The notes below the pieces were generated by a model. It ran no database searches, was not told the DNA's origin, and saw nothing but the letters and a program-made list of their open reading frames with translations. This document shows, one piece after another, positions 16,401-25,898 of a DNA stretch of 38,455 bases; positions within the stretch are counted from its first letter, which is position 1, and every line of letters begins with the position of its first letter. The translations under genes and the position numbers were made by a program. Origin of the DNA: Cloacimonetes bacterium UBA3541 (GTDB lineage Bacteria; Cloacimonadota; Cloacimonadia; Cloacimonadales; Cloacimonadaceae); the NCBI GenBank assembly GCA_002376725.1, contig DFOM01000030.1, forward strand, positions 1 through 38,455. Direction: 5' to 3'.

Positions 16401-17952
16401 TCTGCTTTTAACTGCGTTAAGTGCATTAATGTTAGCACTTTCTAGATTACCACTACATCTTGGATGGATGGTATTTTTTGCCTTCCTACCCTTACTTTAT
16501 ATATTTGAAACAGGAACAGCAAAAAGTGGTGATTTACTGCGGATGGGTTTCATTATGTCTATTATCTATACGAGCATTGTATTCTACTGGATAGCTCTGG
16601 TAACAATTCCCGGCTTAATAGGCATTATGATATTTTACGGCTTTGTCTATTATATTCTCTTTTACGCTATTAACCGCATATTCTTGGTACTACCACGATG
16701 GAGATATCTGGGTTTTATTTCAATTATGATAACCTTTGAGTATATCCAGAACTTTGGAGAGACACGTTTCCCTTGGTTTAATATAGCCTATTCTTTAGCT
16801 GATTATACCCATCTTATTCAGTTTGCCGATATTGGAGGTGTAGTTGGTTTATCTGCTTTAATTCTGTTAGTAAATGTATTGATTCATTTATTATTACCAA
16901 CCAGTCAAAAATGGTTAAAACAACATCGCAAAAATCACTATGTAAATATTTCCCCAAGGAAGAGACAGATAAGTTCTGCAATTGCCATTTTTTTAATTTT
17001 TATAGCTTGGGGGGAATATGGATCTTACTGTTTAAAATGCCTGCCGCTAGAAAAGCACGAAGCTGGAATATTTGTGGTGCAACCTTCAATTGAAGCAAGA
17101 GAACGCTGGAAACCGGAACAATATGATAAATCTCTGGAACTTTTCCGTCAGCTAACCCTTGAAGCAGTAGCAGATTCTGCTAAACTGGTTATCTGGCCCG
17201 AAGGAGCTATGATAGGTGATTTAGCCAGTGATTATGCTGCTCAGCGCGACTTACAGAGAATTCTGGATGAAGCTCAGGTTGATATCTTTACTGGATTCCA
17301 GCATTATGAACCTGACTCAAATCATCCTCGTGGTGAACTTAGCTATAATGCTGCATCCTTATTTCAGCCAGATAAATTCTATAATGAATTATATTTCAAA
17401 AATATCTTGGTTCCGGTGGCAGAAAGGATGCTCTGGATGGATATATTTCCCTTCTTATGGAAACTGGATTTAGGACAGGCAAACTGGGAATTTGGCACTA
17501 AACTTGCCTATTATGAAAGTGGAGGATATCGTTTTTCTCCTTCTATCTGCTATGAACTTGCTTTCCCAGAGATCTTTCATCATATGGCTATTCCAAGGGA
17601 TACTCTCTCAGGAGAGTATCATAAATGTGATTATCTAGTTAATATAACTAATGACGGATGGTTTGGCACTTCTTACGGTCCCTGGCTACATGCTATGATG
17701 GCAAGGTTCAGAGCGATAGAAAATCGCATCCAAATATATCGTAGTGCTAATACTGGAATTTCTCTTATTGTTGACCCTAAAGGAAAGATTTTAGCACGCA
17801 CTAAATTAAACGATGTCTGCATTATAACTGCTCCGCTTTATACTACAACTAAGATACCAATAATTAGAAGAATATATAAATATCCTTTCATCTTTGTCGG
17901 GATTGCAGTTCTTCTGGCTATTATTGCCAGAATAAAAAAACCTGGAGGGTGA
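16387..17952 (+). CDS. lnt: Apolipoprotein N-acyltransferase
   Basis: 521 residues. The inner-membrane enzyme adds the third acyl chain to the N-terminal cysteine of lipoproteins. About six hydrophobic segments fill residues 1-215. A nitrilase-like periplasmic domain follows, with catalytic triad E272 (VIWPEGA), K338 (YFKNILVPVAER) and C388 (SICYELAFPE). The segment NITNDGWFG and a final transmembrane helix (about 495-515) complete the family pattern. Its presence supports a diderm organism. The start is ATG at 16387, inside the lipoprotein gene. It is followed 4 bp later by the MerR gene. Confidence 0.94.
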   Translation: MRRRNLLLTALSALMLALSRLPLHLGWMVFFAFLPLLYIFETGTAKSGDLLRMGFIMSIIYTSIVFYWIALVTIPGLIGIMIFYGFVYYILFYAINRIFLVLPRWRYLGFISIMITFEYIQNFGETRFPWFNIAYSLADYTHLIQFADIGGVVGLSALILLVNVLIHLLLPTSQKWLKQHRKNHYVNISPRKRQISSAIAIFLIFIAWGEYGSYCLKCLPLEKHEAGIFVVQPSIEARERWKPEQYDKSLELFRQLTLEAVADSAKLVIWPEGAMIGDLASDYAAQRDLQRILDEAQVDIFTGFQHYEPDSNHPRGELSYNAASLFQPDKFYNELYFKNILVPVAERMLWMDIFPFLWKLDLGQANWEFGTKLAYYESGGYRFSPSICYELAFPEIFHHMAIPRDTLSGEYHKCDYLVNITNDGWFGTSYGPWLHAMMARFRAIENRIQIYRSANTGISLIVDPKGKILARTKLNDVCIITAPLYTTTKIPIIRRIYKYPFIFVGIAVLLAIIARIKKPGG

Positions 17953-17956
17953 TATT

Positions 17957-18334
17957 ATGAAAAAATATTATTACACTATCGGAGAAGTGAGTAATCTTCT
18001 AGGTGTAAAACCTTATGTCATACGCTACTGGGAAAGCGAATTCAGCTTTCTAAAACCAAGAAAGGAATCGGGAAGAAACCGCCAATACTCCGAGGAGAAT
18101 ATTGAGCTCCTGCGTAGAATTCAGGATTTGCTTTATAATCAACGCTATACTATTGAGGGAGCCAGACAAAAACTAAAACAGGAACTACGCAATAAAAGTT
18201 CCCAACCAGTAACGCCAATTACCAATAAAAATCAAGAAATCAGTGCAGAACTCCAGGAAAATCTTATTACTTTAAGGCAGAACCTGGAGAAATTGTGCAC
18301 TATGTGTCATCAATTATGGAGTAAAAAAATATGA
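17957..18334 (+). CDS. MerR-family transcriptional regulator
   Basis: 125 residues. The N-terminal MerR-type winged helix-turn-helix (about 5-72) has YTIGEVSNLLGVKPYVIRYW and wing residues RNRQYSEENIELLRRI. A short helix-rich tail (75-125) probably dimerises. It has no cysteine pattern for metal sensing and no ligand-binding domain, so it belongs to the short MerR group often found beside housekeeping genes. GGAGGG precedes the ATG and the gene overlaps glyQ by 4 bp (ATGA). Its targets are unknown; autoregulation of the operon is possible but not shown. Confidence 0.88.
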   Translation: MKKYYYTIGEVSNLLGVKPYVIRYWESEFSFLKPRKESGRNRQYSEENIELLRRIQDLLYNQRYTIEGARQKLKQELRNKSSQPVTPITNKNQEISAELQENLITLRQNLEKLCTMCHQLWSKKI

Positions 18335-19182
18335 ACTTTCAAGATCTCATACTGACTCTGCAAAATTACTGGTTAGAACAGGGATGCAATCTGATGCAAC
18401 CTTATGATATGGAAATGGGTGCAGGAACTTTCCATCCTTCTACTTTTTTTGGTGCCTTAAGTGCAAAACCTGTTTCTGTTGCTTATGCACAACCGTGTCG
18501 TCGTCCTAAAGATGGGAGATACGGTGAAAATCCTAATAGACTTCAGCATTATTATCAATTTCAAGTTATTATAAAACCCGGACCGAATAATATTCAGGAT
18601 ATTTATTTAAAAAGTCTGGAAGCTATAGGCATTGAAATAGCAAAGCACGATATTCGCTTTGTTGAAGATGATTGGGAATCTCCAACTATAGGAGCCTGGG
18701 GTTTAGGTTGGGAAGTCTGGTTGGACGGAATGGAAATCAGTCAATTCACCTATTTCCAGCAAGTTGCAGGCTTTGATGTGTTTCCTATAAGTGTAGAACT
18801 CACCTATGGTCTGGAAAGATTGGCTATGTATATCCAGGATGTGGATGATTATAGGAAATTGCGCTGGAATAATCATACCCTTTATGGCGAATTATTCTTC
18901 CCTCGTGAAGTGGAATATTCAGAATACAATTTCAATGCCGCTGAAACTTCTTTACTTTTTGACCTGTTTGCTGATTATGAAAAAGAATGTCGCAAACTGA
19001 TTACTAAAAACCTGGTTTATCCAGCCTATGATAATCTTTTGCATTGTTCACATACTTTTAATCTTCTGGAAGCCAGGGGAGTGATTAGTGTTACTGAAAG
19101 AGCTGCTTATATTTCCAGAATTAGAACCCTGGCAAAAGAAGTTGCTACGGCTTATTTATCAAAATATGAATCCCAAAAATGA
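18331..19182 (+). CDS. glyQ: Glycyl-tRNA synthetase alpha subunit
   Basis: 283 residues. It is the catalytic alpha subunit of the bacterial alpha2beta2 glycyl-tRNA synthetase, which activates glycine with ATP. Highly conserved segments are visible: YWLEQGCNLMQPYDMEMGAG, TFHPSTFF, YAQPCRRPKDGRYGENPNR, GLGWEVWLDGMEISQFTYFQ and ELTYGLERLAMY (motif 3). It lacks a fused beta subunit. The beta-subunit gene glyS normally follows directly but is absent here; a different gene begins 15 bp downstream, so glyS must be elsewhere. Translationally coupled to the MerR gene. Confidence 0.96.
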   Translation: MNFQDLILTLQNYWLEQGCNLMQPYDMEMGAGTFHPSTFFGALSAKPVSVAYAQPCRRPKDGRYGENPNRLQHYYQFQVIIKPGPNNIQDIYLKSLEAIGIEIAKHDIRFVEDDWESPTIGAWGLGWEVWLDGMEISQFTYFQQVAGFDVFPISVELTYGLERLAMYIQDVDDYRKLRWNNHTLYGELFFPREVEYSEYNFNAAETSLLFDLFADYEKECRKLITKNLVYPAYDNLLHCSHTFNLLEARGVISVTERAAYISRIRTLAKEVATAYLSKYESQK

Positions 19183-19196
19183 ATTGGAAAATTTAA

Positions 19197-19979
19197 GTGA
19201 TATATTCCGAATGGTATTTTGGCAACGATAATCTTCCGCTTCTGGCTACAGCTATTCATAATGGACATCAAATCCCTTCTGAACTTAAAGAATTATGTGC
19301 AATTAATGAAAAAGACCGCTTGCGAGAAGAAGACCCTTATACTTCAGAACTGGCTACACTCTTCCCTAATTATATCGTTAATCATACTTCCCGTTTTGCC
19401 GTAGACCTTAATCGTCCCCCGGAAAAAGCAGTGTATCTAACATCAGAAGATTGCTGGGGTCTCAATCCCTGGCTAAAACCACTTCCTAAAGAGTATTTAA
19501 ACAAACTCTATGAAGATTATAATACCTGGTATGCCCTACTTCGTTACCAAATTGAAAGAATGCTAAAAATTCACCCCTTTCTCATTATCCTGGATTTGCA
19601 TAGCTATAACTATCTGAGAAATGGACCAGAAACTGAACCTGAACAGAACACTCCAGATATTATTATAGGTAGAAGCAATCTTAAATCGGAGTATTATCCT
19701 TTGATTGATGATTTAAGAGATTTATTACTGGGTAAAATAATTCAGGGAAATGAATTGAATTGTCAGCTAGATGTAAAATTTACTGGTGGAAACCTTTCGC
19801 AATGGCTAAATTCCCATTTCTCCGATTACCTCATTTGTCTTGCTATTGAATTCAAGAAAATATTTATGGATGAATGGACAGGTGAACTTTATTATGAGAC
19901 TTTTAACCAGTTGAAAGATGTATTTAAAGAAGCTATTGCTTCCTGGTTGCAAAACGCTTTTAGTATTCAGTTAGGATAA
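19197..19979 (+). CDS. N-formylglutamate amidohydrolase-like protein
   Basis: 260 residues of the N-formylglutamate amidohydrolase family, which hydrolyses N-formyl-glutamate or related N-acyl amino acids. Motifs seen are AIHNGHQIP near the N-terminus, VDLNRPPEKAVY, ILDLHSYN and IEFKKIFMDEWTGE, which carry the probable metal ligands. The start is GTG at 19197, directly after an in-frame TAA at 19194. An ATG overlapping the glyQ stop (19179) opens the same frame but reads only MNWKI before that TAA. Either the GTG is the true start with a weak RBS, or the reading frame lost its first codons. The gene ends 6 bp before the convergent nucleotidase gene. No histidine-degradation genes are nearby, so the substrate is open. 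Confidence 0.8.
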   Translation: MIYSEWYFGNDNLPLLATAIHNGHQIPSELKELCAINEKDRLREEDPYTSELATLFPNYIVNHTSRFAVDLNRPPEKAVYLTSEDCWGLNPWLKPLPKEYLNKLYEDYNTWYALLRYQIERMLKIHPFLIILDLHSYNYLRNGPETEPEQNTPDIIIGRSNLKSEYYPLIDDLRDLLLGKIIQGNELNCQLDVKFTGGNLSQWLNSHFSDYLICLAIEFKKIFMDEWTGELYYETFNQLKDVFKEAIASWLQNAFSIQLG

Positions 19980-19985
19980 AGTTAC

Positions 19986-21674
19986 CTAGTCTTCCTTTTT
20001 TATCGCTTGAGCTTTAGCTCTTAGCATTTCTGGAGTAGGTTTAGCATTATCATCTCGTTTCCAACGATCATCAATTCTGGTACGAACCGGGCTATGTTGC
20101 TGAAAGTAATGCACAATAGCATCACGGAGGTTAATCTGATGATAGATGACATTTTCTCTTGGAACTTGAGTGAGTAAAGTCAATCCAGCATTACCTTCCA
20201 ATAAAAAGTCAGTGGTAACACAGGTATAGATTTTATTAGGATCCCAGGGTTCACCTCCAACTTTCAAAGAGGTCACACGGTCGTAATTAGGACGTTTTTT
20301 GGAATAGATTACATTCACTCCTGAAACGACTAGTCCATGACGAGAACCTTCAACTCTGGTTTCAATTATACGCCGAAGAAATTCGCCATCGCAGGTAAAA
20401 CTTACCAGCATATTATCAAAGGGCATAACTTCAAAAATATCTCTATAAGTGACTGGACCCGCTTTAATATCTGCTCTAACTCCTCCCAGATTAAGGAAGG
20501 CAAAATCAGCTTTTACTTCGTTAAGCATAGCATCTACAATCATATTGCCTACCAGACTTTGAGCATCATAATTAGTTCTGGTTAAATCTATGGCAGCATA
20601 ACCAACCACTTCATCCATACCTGCTTCTGCTTTTGCTACCTGTTCTTCAATTATAGGTGAAATTTCAGCATCGGGAATGAACTCTTCTTCAAATAAAGTT
20701 ATCATCAATCCATCAGTTAAAGCGGGAAGTTCATAGCCAGAAACACTTTTAGTCTCGGAATCAATCTTAAGTGTCATCCATCCTAAATTTGAGCCATAGG
20801 CGTAGCCCTGAATTACCATAGTATGCATATAAGGATCTATCCAGGGACTGGGAATTCCTTTATGTATATGACCTCCCACAAAAAGGTCAATTCCCGGAAC
20901 TTCCCTTGCCAGTTCCTGTGCATCATATCCCCAAACTGCATATCTTTCAGAAAAAAGTGGATTGCCTTTTTTGTCATAACGCGTTAAATAGGTCTCAACA
21001 TTATCATAGGGTAATCCGGCATGACCAAGAACGATAACAACATCTGCTTCTTCTTCTTCGCGAACTATCTTTACATATTCAGTTAAAGATTCCTTTTCAT
21101 CAATAAAATCTAAGTTTTTAATATTTTCCGGGAAACTCATCTTTTCCGTATCTGTAGTAGTTAAACCTATAATTGCTATGCGCACACCTAATCTATCTAC
21201 CATTATATAAGGAACTACATACCAGGGGAAATCACCCGTCCTTTTATCTATGATATTGCAAGATACTATCGGAAACTCTGCCATTGATAAGGTCTCTTTA
21301 AGCTCTTCTTCTGAAATATCAAATTCATGATTACCCAGAGTCATAGCATCATAACCGATGGCATTCATATATTCAATCACTGCTTTACCCTTAGTTATGG
21401 TTCCAACTGGTCTCCCTTGAAAAAAATCGCCAACATCTAACAGCAGTGAAGACCTTTGATTATTGCTCAAAGACCGAACATATTTTATCAGAGTTGCAGC
21501 AGATGCACCTCCACCTAAACGAGGAGGAAAATCAGGATTGATAAAGGTTGCCTCAGAACGGTCTATGCCTCCATGCATATCATTGGTGAACATAATATCC
21601 AGATATAGGTCTTCAGCATAAAGACTAGAGGCAAGAAGAAGGCAAGAAATAATGAGTATTATGATTCTTTTCAT
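19986..21674 (-). CDS. Periplasmic 5'-nucleotidase / 2',3'-cyclic phosphodiesterase (UshA-like)
   Basis: 562 residues with a Sec signal peptide (1-20, cleavage near YA-E). The N-terminal calcineurin-like metallophosphatase domain has the two-metal motifs NDMHGG (D32, H34), DVGDFFQG (80-87), GNHEFD (114-119), LGHAG and GGHIHKG. The C-terminal 5'-nucleotidase domain has NLGGVRADIKAG and the substrate-stacking segment FEVMPFDNM. Enzymes of this build dephosphorylate extracellular nucleotides to nucleosides for uptake. It is the last gene of a three-gene minus-strand operon behind two outer-membrane proteins, with a 6-bp gap to the barrel gene upstream, which suggests a joint scavenging role. Confidence 0.93.
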   Translation of the reverse strand: MKRIIILIISCLLLASSLYAEDLYLDIMFTNDMHGGIDRSEATFINPDFPPRLGGGASAATLIKYVRSLSNNQRSSLLLDVGDFFQGRPVGTITKGKAVIEYMNAIGYDAMTLGNHEFDISEEELKETLSMAEFPIVSCNIIDKRTGDFPWYVVPYIMVDRLGVRIAIIGLTTTDTEKMSFPENIKNLDFIDEKESLTEYVKIVREEEEADVVIVLGHAGLPYDNVETYLTRYDKKGNPLFSERYAVWGYDAQELAREVPGIDLFVGGHIHKGIPSPWIDPYMHTMVIQGYAYGSNLGWMTLKIDSETKSVSGYELPALTDGLMITLFEEEFIPDAEISPIIEEQVAKAEAGMDEVVGYAAIDLTRTNYDAQSLVGNMIVDAMLNEVKADFAFLNLGGVRADIKAGPVTYRDIFEVMPFDNMLVSFTCDGEFLRRIIETRVEGSRHGLVVSGVNVIYSKKRPNYDRVTSLKVGGEPWDPNKIYTCVTTDFLLEGNAGLTLLTQVPRENVIYHQINLRDAIVHYFQQHSPVRTRIDDRWKRDDNAKPTPEMLRAKAQAIKKED

Positions 21675-21680
21675 TTTTTA

Positions 21681-23072
21681 TTACCAGGTATAACTTAGAC
21701 TGGTGCTAAGGCTGATATTACTTTCCCGGACCTTATCAGGATTTTCCCAGGCTCTATCTTTTAAAACTATATATTGATTGGGCCAAAGCTGATATGAATT
21801 CTCTCCTGTATAATGACGGTCATCATAGTAAGAATCACGGAAAAGGTCAATGGCTTCATATTCTCTCCAGGAATAGCCAAAACCCAAATCCAGATGAAGT
21901 TTATCGGTTAAGGGAATACTGCTTCCACCAGTTATCATTGGTGTTATTATTCTTTTGACTATAATGGAATTATCTGATTCTATAGTTCTAAGATAACTAT
22001 TAGTAGCTTGAAAACCAAAGCGGAAAGGTATAGCATACTTAATATTATGTTCCACTCCAGCATAAAAATTTATCGCATCTTTATATTGATCACCTAGTTC
22101 AGAAAACCGAACATATTCTCCTTCAATATTGAACCAGGTGCGTATTATATTTCTGGGTTGATAATTGATGCCTAAACGAAACTCACTAGGAATAATGTAA
22201 TCTTCTTTAGCATCCGTGGTGGAACCAACTTCTACTCCACCATAAGTTTTAGTCCAATCAATAGTGCGATCTAAAATAGTCTTAAATGTATAGGTGGCAC
22301 CTATTCCAACTCGCTTATTTACCTGAGCTGACATTCCAACTTTAAATCTGTATCCATCCAAATCTACATTCTCTATATAACTGGAATCTGGCAACACTCC
22401 TTCACCTACGGTATCAATTGCCCATTGAGTCCAATGGATATCTTTTTGATATTTAGTTTTGCCCCATAGTTTACCAAAATCAAAGCCCAGATTGAAGTCA
22501 GCATTTTCTCCCAAATTATATCCGATACATAGAACTCCTGAAGCTTGATTTAAAACACCTTCATTGGTTATGGTATTAACTGCTATCTTTTCCGGATAAT
22601 TATCATTATCAGTGTTGCGATTGTTACGTATCTCTTCTTCATAGTTTCCGTCAAAATTTAACAGAGGCTGATAATAAGCTCCTACACCGAGTCGTAGTTT
22701 CCAGGGATTAAAGCTTATAAAACCAGAACCTGCGTAATCATCATAAAAATGCAGATTGGAAGCATAGACCGAGTCATCTATATAACTATCAAATGAATTA
22801 TATAAAGGCACGGCTCTATTATCTTCATTACGATCCAGAAAGAAACTCCCCTCTAATCCAGCAGGTCTATTTATTAAAGTGAGATTAGCTGGATTTAAAG
22901 TAATCGCAGAAGGTCTTAATGCATTATAAACTCCAGTGCTTCCCATTGCATAACTACGAGCATCCAATATTCCGAATCTATTACCAAAATAATCATCAGT
23001 TATAGACCAGGCTGATAAACCAGCTATTATAATTATTGATAATATCATACTTAGAGCTAATTTTTTATTCAT
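21681..23072 (-). CDS. Outer-membrane beta-barrel protein (FadL/PorV-like)
   Basis: 463 residues with a signal peptide (about 1-21). The start of the mature part (LDARSYAMGSTGVYNAL, then ITLNPANLTL) matches the conserved N-terminus of FadL/PorV/UPF0164-type barrels (GARxxAMGxTGVA...NPA). The remainder has many alternating strands, for example FRFGFQATNSYLRT and LDLGFGYSWREYEAI, and ends in LSTSLSYTW with a C-terminal aromatic recognised by the BAM machinery. It may be a transport channel or part of a secretion complex. The gene lies 12 bp downstream of the HhH barrel gene and 6 bp upstream of the nucleotidase gene. The exact subfamily is uncertain. Confidence 0.8.
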   Translation of the reverse strand: MNKKLALSMILSIIIIAGLSAWSITDDYFGNRFGILDARSYAMGSTGVYNALRPSAITLNPANLTLINRPAGLEGSFFLDRNEDNRAVPLYNSFDSYIDDSVYASNLHFYDDYAGSGFISFNPWKLRLGVGAYYQPLLNFDGNYEEEIRNNRNTDNDNYPEKIAVNTITNEGVLNQASGVLCIGYNLGENADFNLGFDFGKLWGKTKYQKDIHWTQWAIDTVGEGVLPDSSYIENVDLDGYRFKVGMSAQVNKRVGIGATYTFKTILDRTIDWTKTYGGVEVGSTTDAKEDYIIPSEFRLGINYQPRNIIRTWFNIEGEYVRFSELGDQYKDAINFYAGVEHNIKYAIPFRFGFQATNSYLRTIESDNSIIVKRIITPMITGGSSIPLTDKLHLDLGFGYSWREYEAIDLFRDSYYDDRHYTGENSYQLWPNQYIVLKDRAWENPDKVRESNISLSTSLSYTW

Positions 23073-23084
23073 TCTTCCTCCACA

Positions 23085-25706
23085 TTAATAACGGTATTCA
23101 AGACCCAGCCGGATAGTGTTTTCTTTATGTTCCACCCGCTGAAATAGATTTTCACCTGGTACAGGAACATTATATTCTCGGATGCTGAGTTCATGAGTCT
23201 GATAAGTTTTATTTTTAAATTTCAAGGTTAAATACATATTTTGAGAAATACGGGAATGAAGTGCCATCCAGAATTTTGTGCCTTTATCTCCCATAAAATC
23301 AATCTCCATATCTTCCCAATCCCAATGAGATATTCCATGTCCGAACCAATATATAAATGAACCCTGAAGCTTTAAACTTGTATTGAAATTGTGCGTGTAA
23401 TTAACGCCTATATAATCACCCACCATTAGAGTTTGAGCTGCTGCCATAGTATTATTACCTGGTTCAGCAGGATTGGTTAGAGAGGTATAAGGTGGACTCC
23501 AGACAGTGTTATAGCGATATTCAAATTCCAGAAAATCACGATTAGAAAGAAAAGTGCGAACACTAACGGTATATTCATCTGTCTTAGAAACTCCTCTTTC
23601 CGCATAATCATCATATCTATTAACCTGGTTCTTGTATCTTAATCTTAAGCCAAGTGCATAGATAGGACGAAATTCCAGTTCAGTTTGAAAACGAACTGTA
23701 CGACGACCATCGGTTAATCTTTCAAAAATATCCAGATAACTTCTATTTATAGTAAAGAACCGATCAAACTTATAACGAGTTTCAAAATATATTCCTTCTT
23801 CAGGCTGAGCTTGTGAGTTATTAAGATAGAGGTCTGAAAGAGTTGGATTAGTGAGAGCATATATATTCTTTTCCAGGATAGTGTCTTCAAAACGTTGGTG
23901 TTCAGAATATGCATTACTATAAGGATTATCAAAATCTACATCATAATGCCGATACAAACTGATAAAGTAGAGATTGTCAAATTGAGTGTGAGCACTTATC
24001 AGATAAGCTTTAGGGTCATCTCCTAATTTTAAATCCGAACCATCTACACTAAGTTCAGCATATTCACCTTCAATAGATATATTCCCTAAAGTGGTATGTC
24101 CATCAAAACCAATCACTCTTCTGTAATCACGACTATAAGTATCAGTTCTGGTGCTATAAAGATTAGCTATTTCAGCTTCCATCATCTTAAATTTCGGATA
24201 GTAGTAAGAATCACGCACCAGTAAGGTTTTTAAATCATTATAGTCCGGCACCATAAAATAAGCATCATCATAAAGTGCAGTATAAGTAGTAAAACCAAGC
24301 TTAGTACCTATAAAAGGATTCACTTGCAGATGAGTGCCCCAAAGCTTTTCTTTCAAGGCATCTTTACGATAGGCAAGATTTATATAATTGGTAGCATAAG
24401 GTGTTCCACTTTGCAGCTCTTGATTAAATACGGCTTCAGCTGCACGAAGTTCATCATTATCAAATCGTATAGTGGGAACTACATAGCTGAAAATCTTATC
24501 TTTTCCATCTTCTTGAACTGTATTGCCATATTCATCAACATAAACAATTGCATCTTTATCGTCCTGAGAATACCAGAAGGATACACCTGCATGGGGATGA
24601 GTTAGTTCAAATGCAGCACCACGAAGTGCATATTCCTGTGTGCGAGAAAGATCAGGTGTGATACCGAGAATTCTTTTGCTGAAACCATAACCAGTTTTCC
24701 GGGCACTATAGAAATCGGTGTTTTCCATCACTAATCCTTCACCATAAGTGACTCTATAATTACCCAGATAAACTTTTAAACGAGTATTATCCAGTAGTGG
24801 CAGCTCGTTATTCTCATAGCCCGCATAGAACTTGGAATCTGCTAGAATTTCTTCGGCTGTTTTATCCTTTAGAGATTTTTCGCCTTTTGCTTTATAATGC
24901 ATCCAACCAATTTTATAGTTATTACCATATCGGGCACGTAATTTCATCAGAACATCTGGATCTATCTTATCCATATTAAAATAGCCCCAGTAGGATAAAT
25001 CTTTTCTTTGAGGTACACTGATATTGGCATTACCATAATCGCTACGCAAAAATGGCTCATAATACATATCTGAAGCACCTTCTTCCAGATAACGAGTATA
25101 ATACTGCAATTCAGCATCCCAGAAAAACCTATTGCTTACCGGTGGTTCTTTGTAGTACACATAGCTGCGTAAGTTGGTGTAGCCATAATAGGATAGACCT
25201 GTAGTATTGCGAAGATCTCGCATATCAGCTATAGTATCACCTAAGGCTACTCTTTTAAGAATGCTTACGGCATCAACGGAAGAAACATTGGGCAAACTGA
25301 TAAAATCATCAAAATGCATTTTATTGACATTATGAGGAGTCATCAAATAGTCCTGCCAGACATCAGCCATACCCTCTGATACACCTTCATTACTATCCAA
25401 CCTTTCCAATAAATCCTGTATCTGTTGTCGTCGGGCTAGTGCCTCATCTTCTTCCTGATATATTGAAACCACTACCAGATCTTTGAGATTGAGTAGTGTC
25501 TTCTGGTCTATAGAAGGAATCTCTCGTAATTGATAAATATCCTTAAATATGGAAACATATTCCCGATAGTCCAGAATATCTCTTGCTTGTTTTTCCGTGA
25601 TGGGTAGCTGCATTAATTCCTCAAAAGTTGCCGTATTCAAATCAATCTTTGCAACTAGCGGTATCACGCAAAACAGGACAAAGAAAAAGACAATAAACTT
25701 TTTCAT
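23085..25706 (-). CDS. Exported helix-hairpin-helix protein with large predicted outer-membrane barrel
   Basis: 873 residues. A signal peptide (1-19) is followed by a ComEA-like helix-hairpin-helix unit, IDLNTATFEELMQLPITEKQ, about 21-80, and a second, weaker one (NKMHFDDFISLPNVSSVDA, about 128-185). From about 195 to the end the sequence is a long series of amphipathic strands rich in Tyr, with tract pairs such as LGLRLRYKNQVNRYDDYAER, and ends in GLEYRY. This is typical of an outer-membrane barrel. HhH units of this type bind DNA in ComEA but also occur as protein-protein modules. It is first in the operon with the FadL-like barrel and the 5'-nucleotidase. AAGGATAGG precedes the ATG. Function unknown; a role in DNA or nucleotide acquisition is a hypothesis. 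Confidence 0.75.
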   Translation of the reverse strand: MKKFIVFFFVLFCVIPLVAKIDLNTATFEELMQLPITEKQARDILDYREYVSIFKDIYQLREIPSIDQKTLLNLKDLVVVSIYQEEDEALARRQQIQDLLERLDSNEGVSEGMADVWQDYLMTPHNVNKMHFDDFISLPNVSSVDAVSILKRVALGDTIADMRDLRNTTGLSYYGYTNLRSYVYYKEPPVSNRFFWDAELQYYTRYLEEGASDMYYEPFLRSDYGNANISVPQRKDLSYWGYFNMDKIDPDVLMKLRARYGNNYKIGWMHYKAKGEKSLKDKTAEEILADSKFYAGYENNELPLLDNTRLKVYLGNYRVTYGEGLVMENTDFYSARKTGYGFSKRILGITPDLSRTQEYALRGAAFELTHPHAGVSFWYSQDDKDAIVYVDEYGNTVQEDGKDKIFSYVVPTIRFDNDELRAAEAVFNQELQSGTPYATNYINLAYRKDALKEKLWGTHLQVNPFIGTKLGFTTYTALYDDAYFMVPDYNDLKTLLVRDSYYYPKFKMMEAEIANLYSTRTDTYSRDYRRVIGFDGHTTLGNISIEGEYAELSVDGSDLKLGDDPKAYLISAHTQFDNLYFISLYRHYDVDFDNPYSNAYSEHQRFEDTILEKNIYALTNPTLSDLYLNNSQAQPEEGIYFETRYKFDRFFTINRSYLDIFERLTDGRRTVRFQTELEFRPIYALGLRLRYKNQVNRYDDYAERGVSKTDEYTVSVRTFLSNRDFLEFEYRYNTVWSPPYTSLTNPAEPGNNTMAAAQTLMVGDYIGVNYTHNFNTSLKLQGSFIYWFGHGISHWDWEDMEIDFMGDKGTKFWMALHSRISQNMYLTLKFKNKTYQTHELSIREYNVPVPGENLFQRVEHKENTIRLGLEYRY

Positions 25707-25898
25707 TACCTATCCTTATAATAAGTTATCTCTTGATAAGGAAAACATTAATTATTATAAAATTCAATAAACTCAAACTCTATAATCTGTAAAGGATTTT
25801 TTATATACCTTCCCAGATCTACCTCTTTTTAAGCTTTTTGTAATCATATTTTCCAACTTATTGTAAGGTAATCTCTAGGTCAAGAAGTAATAGTGTTT

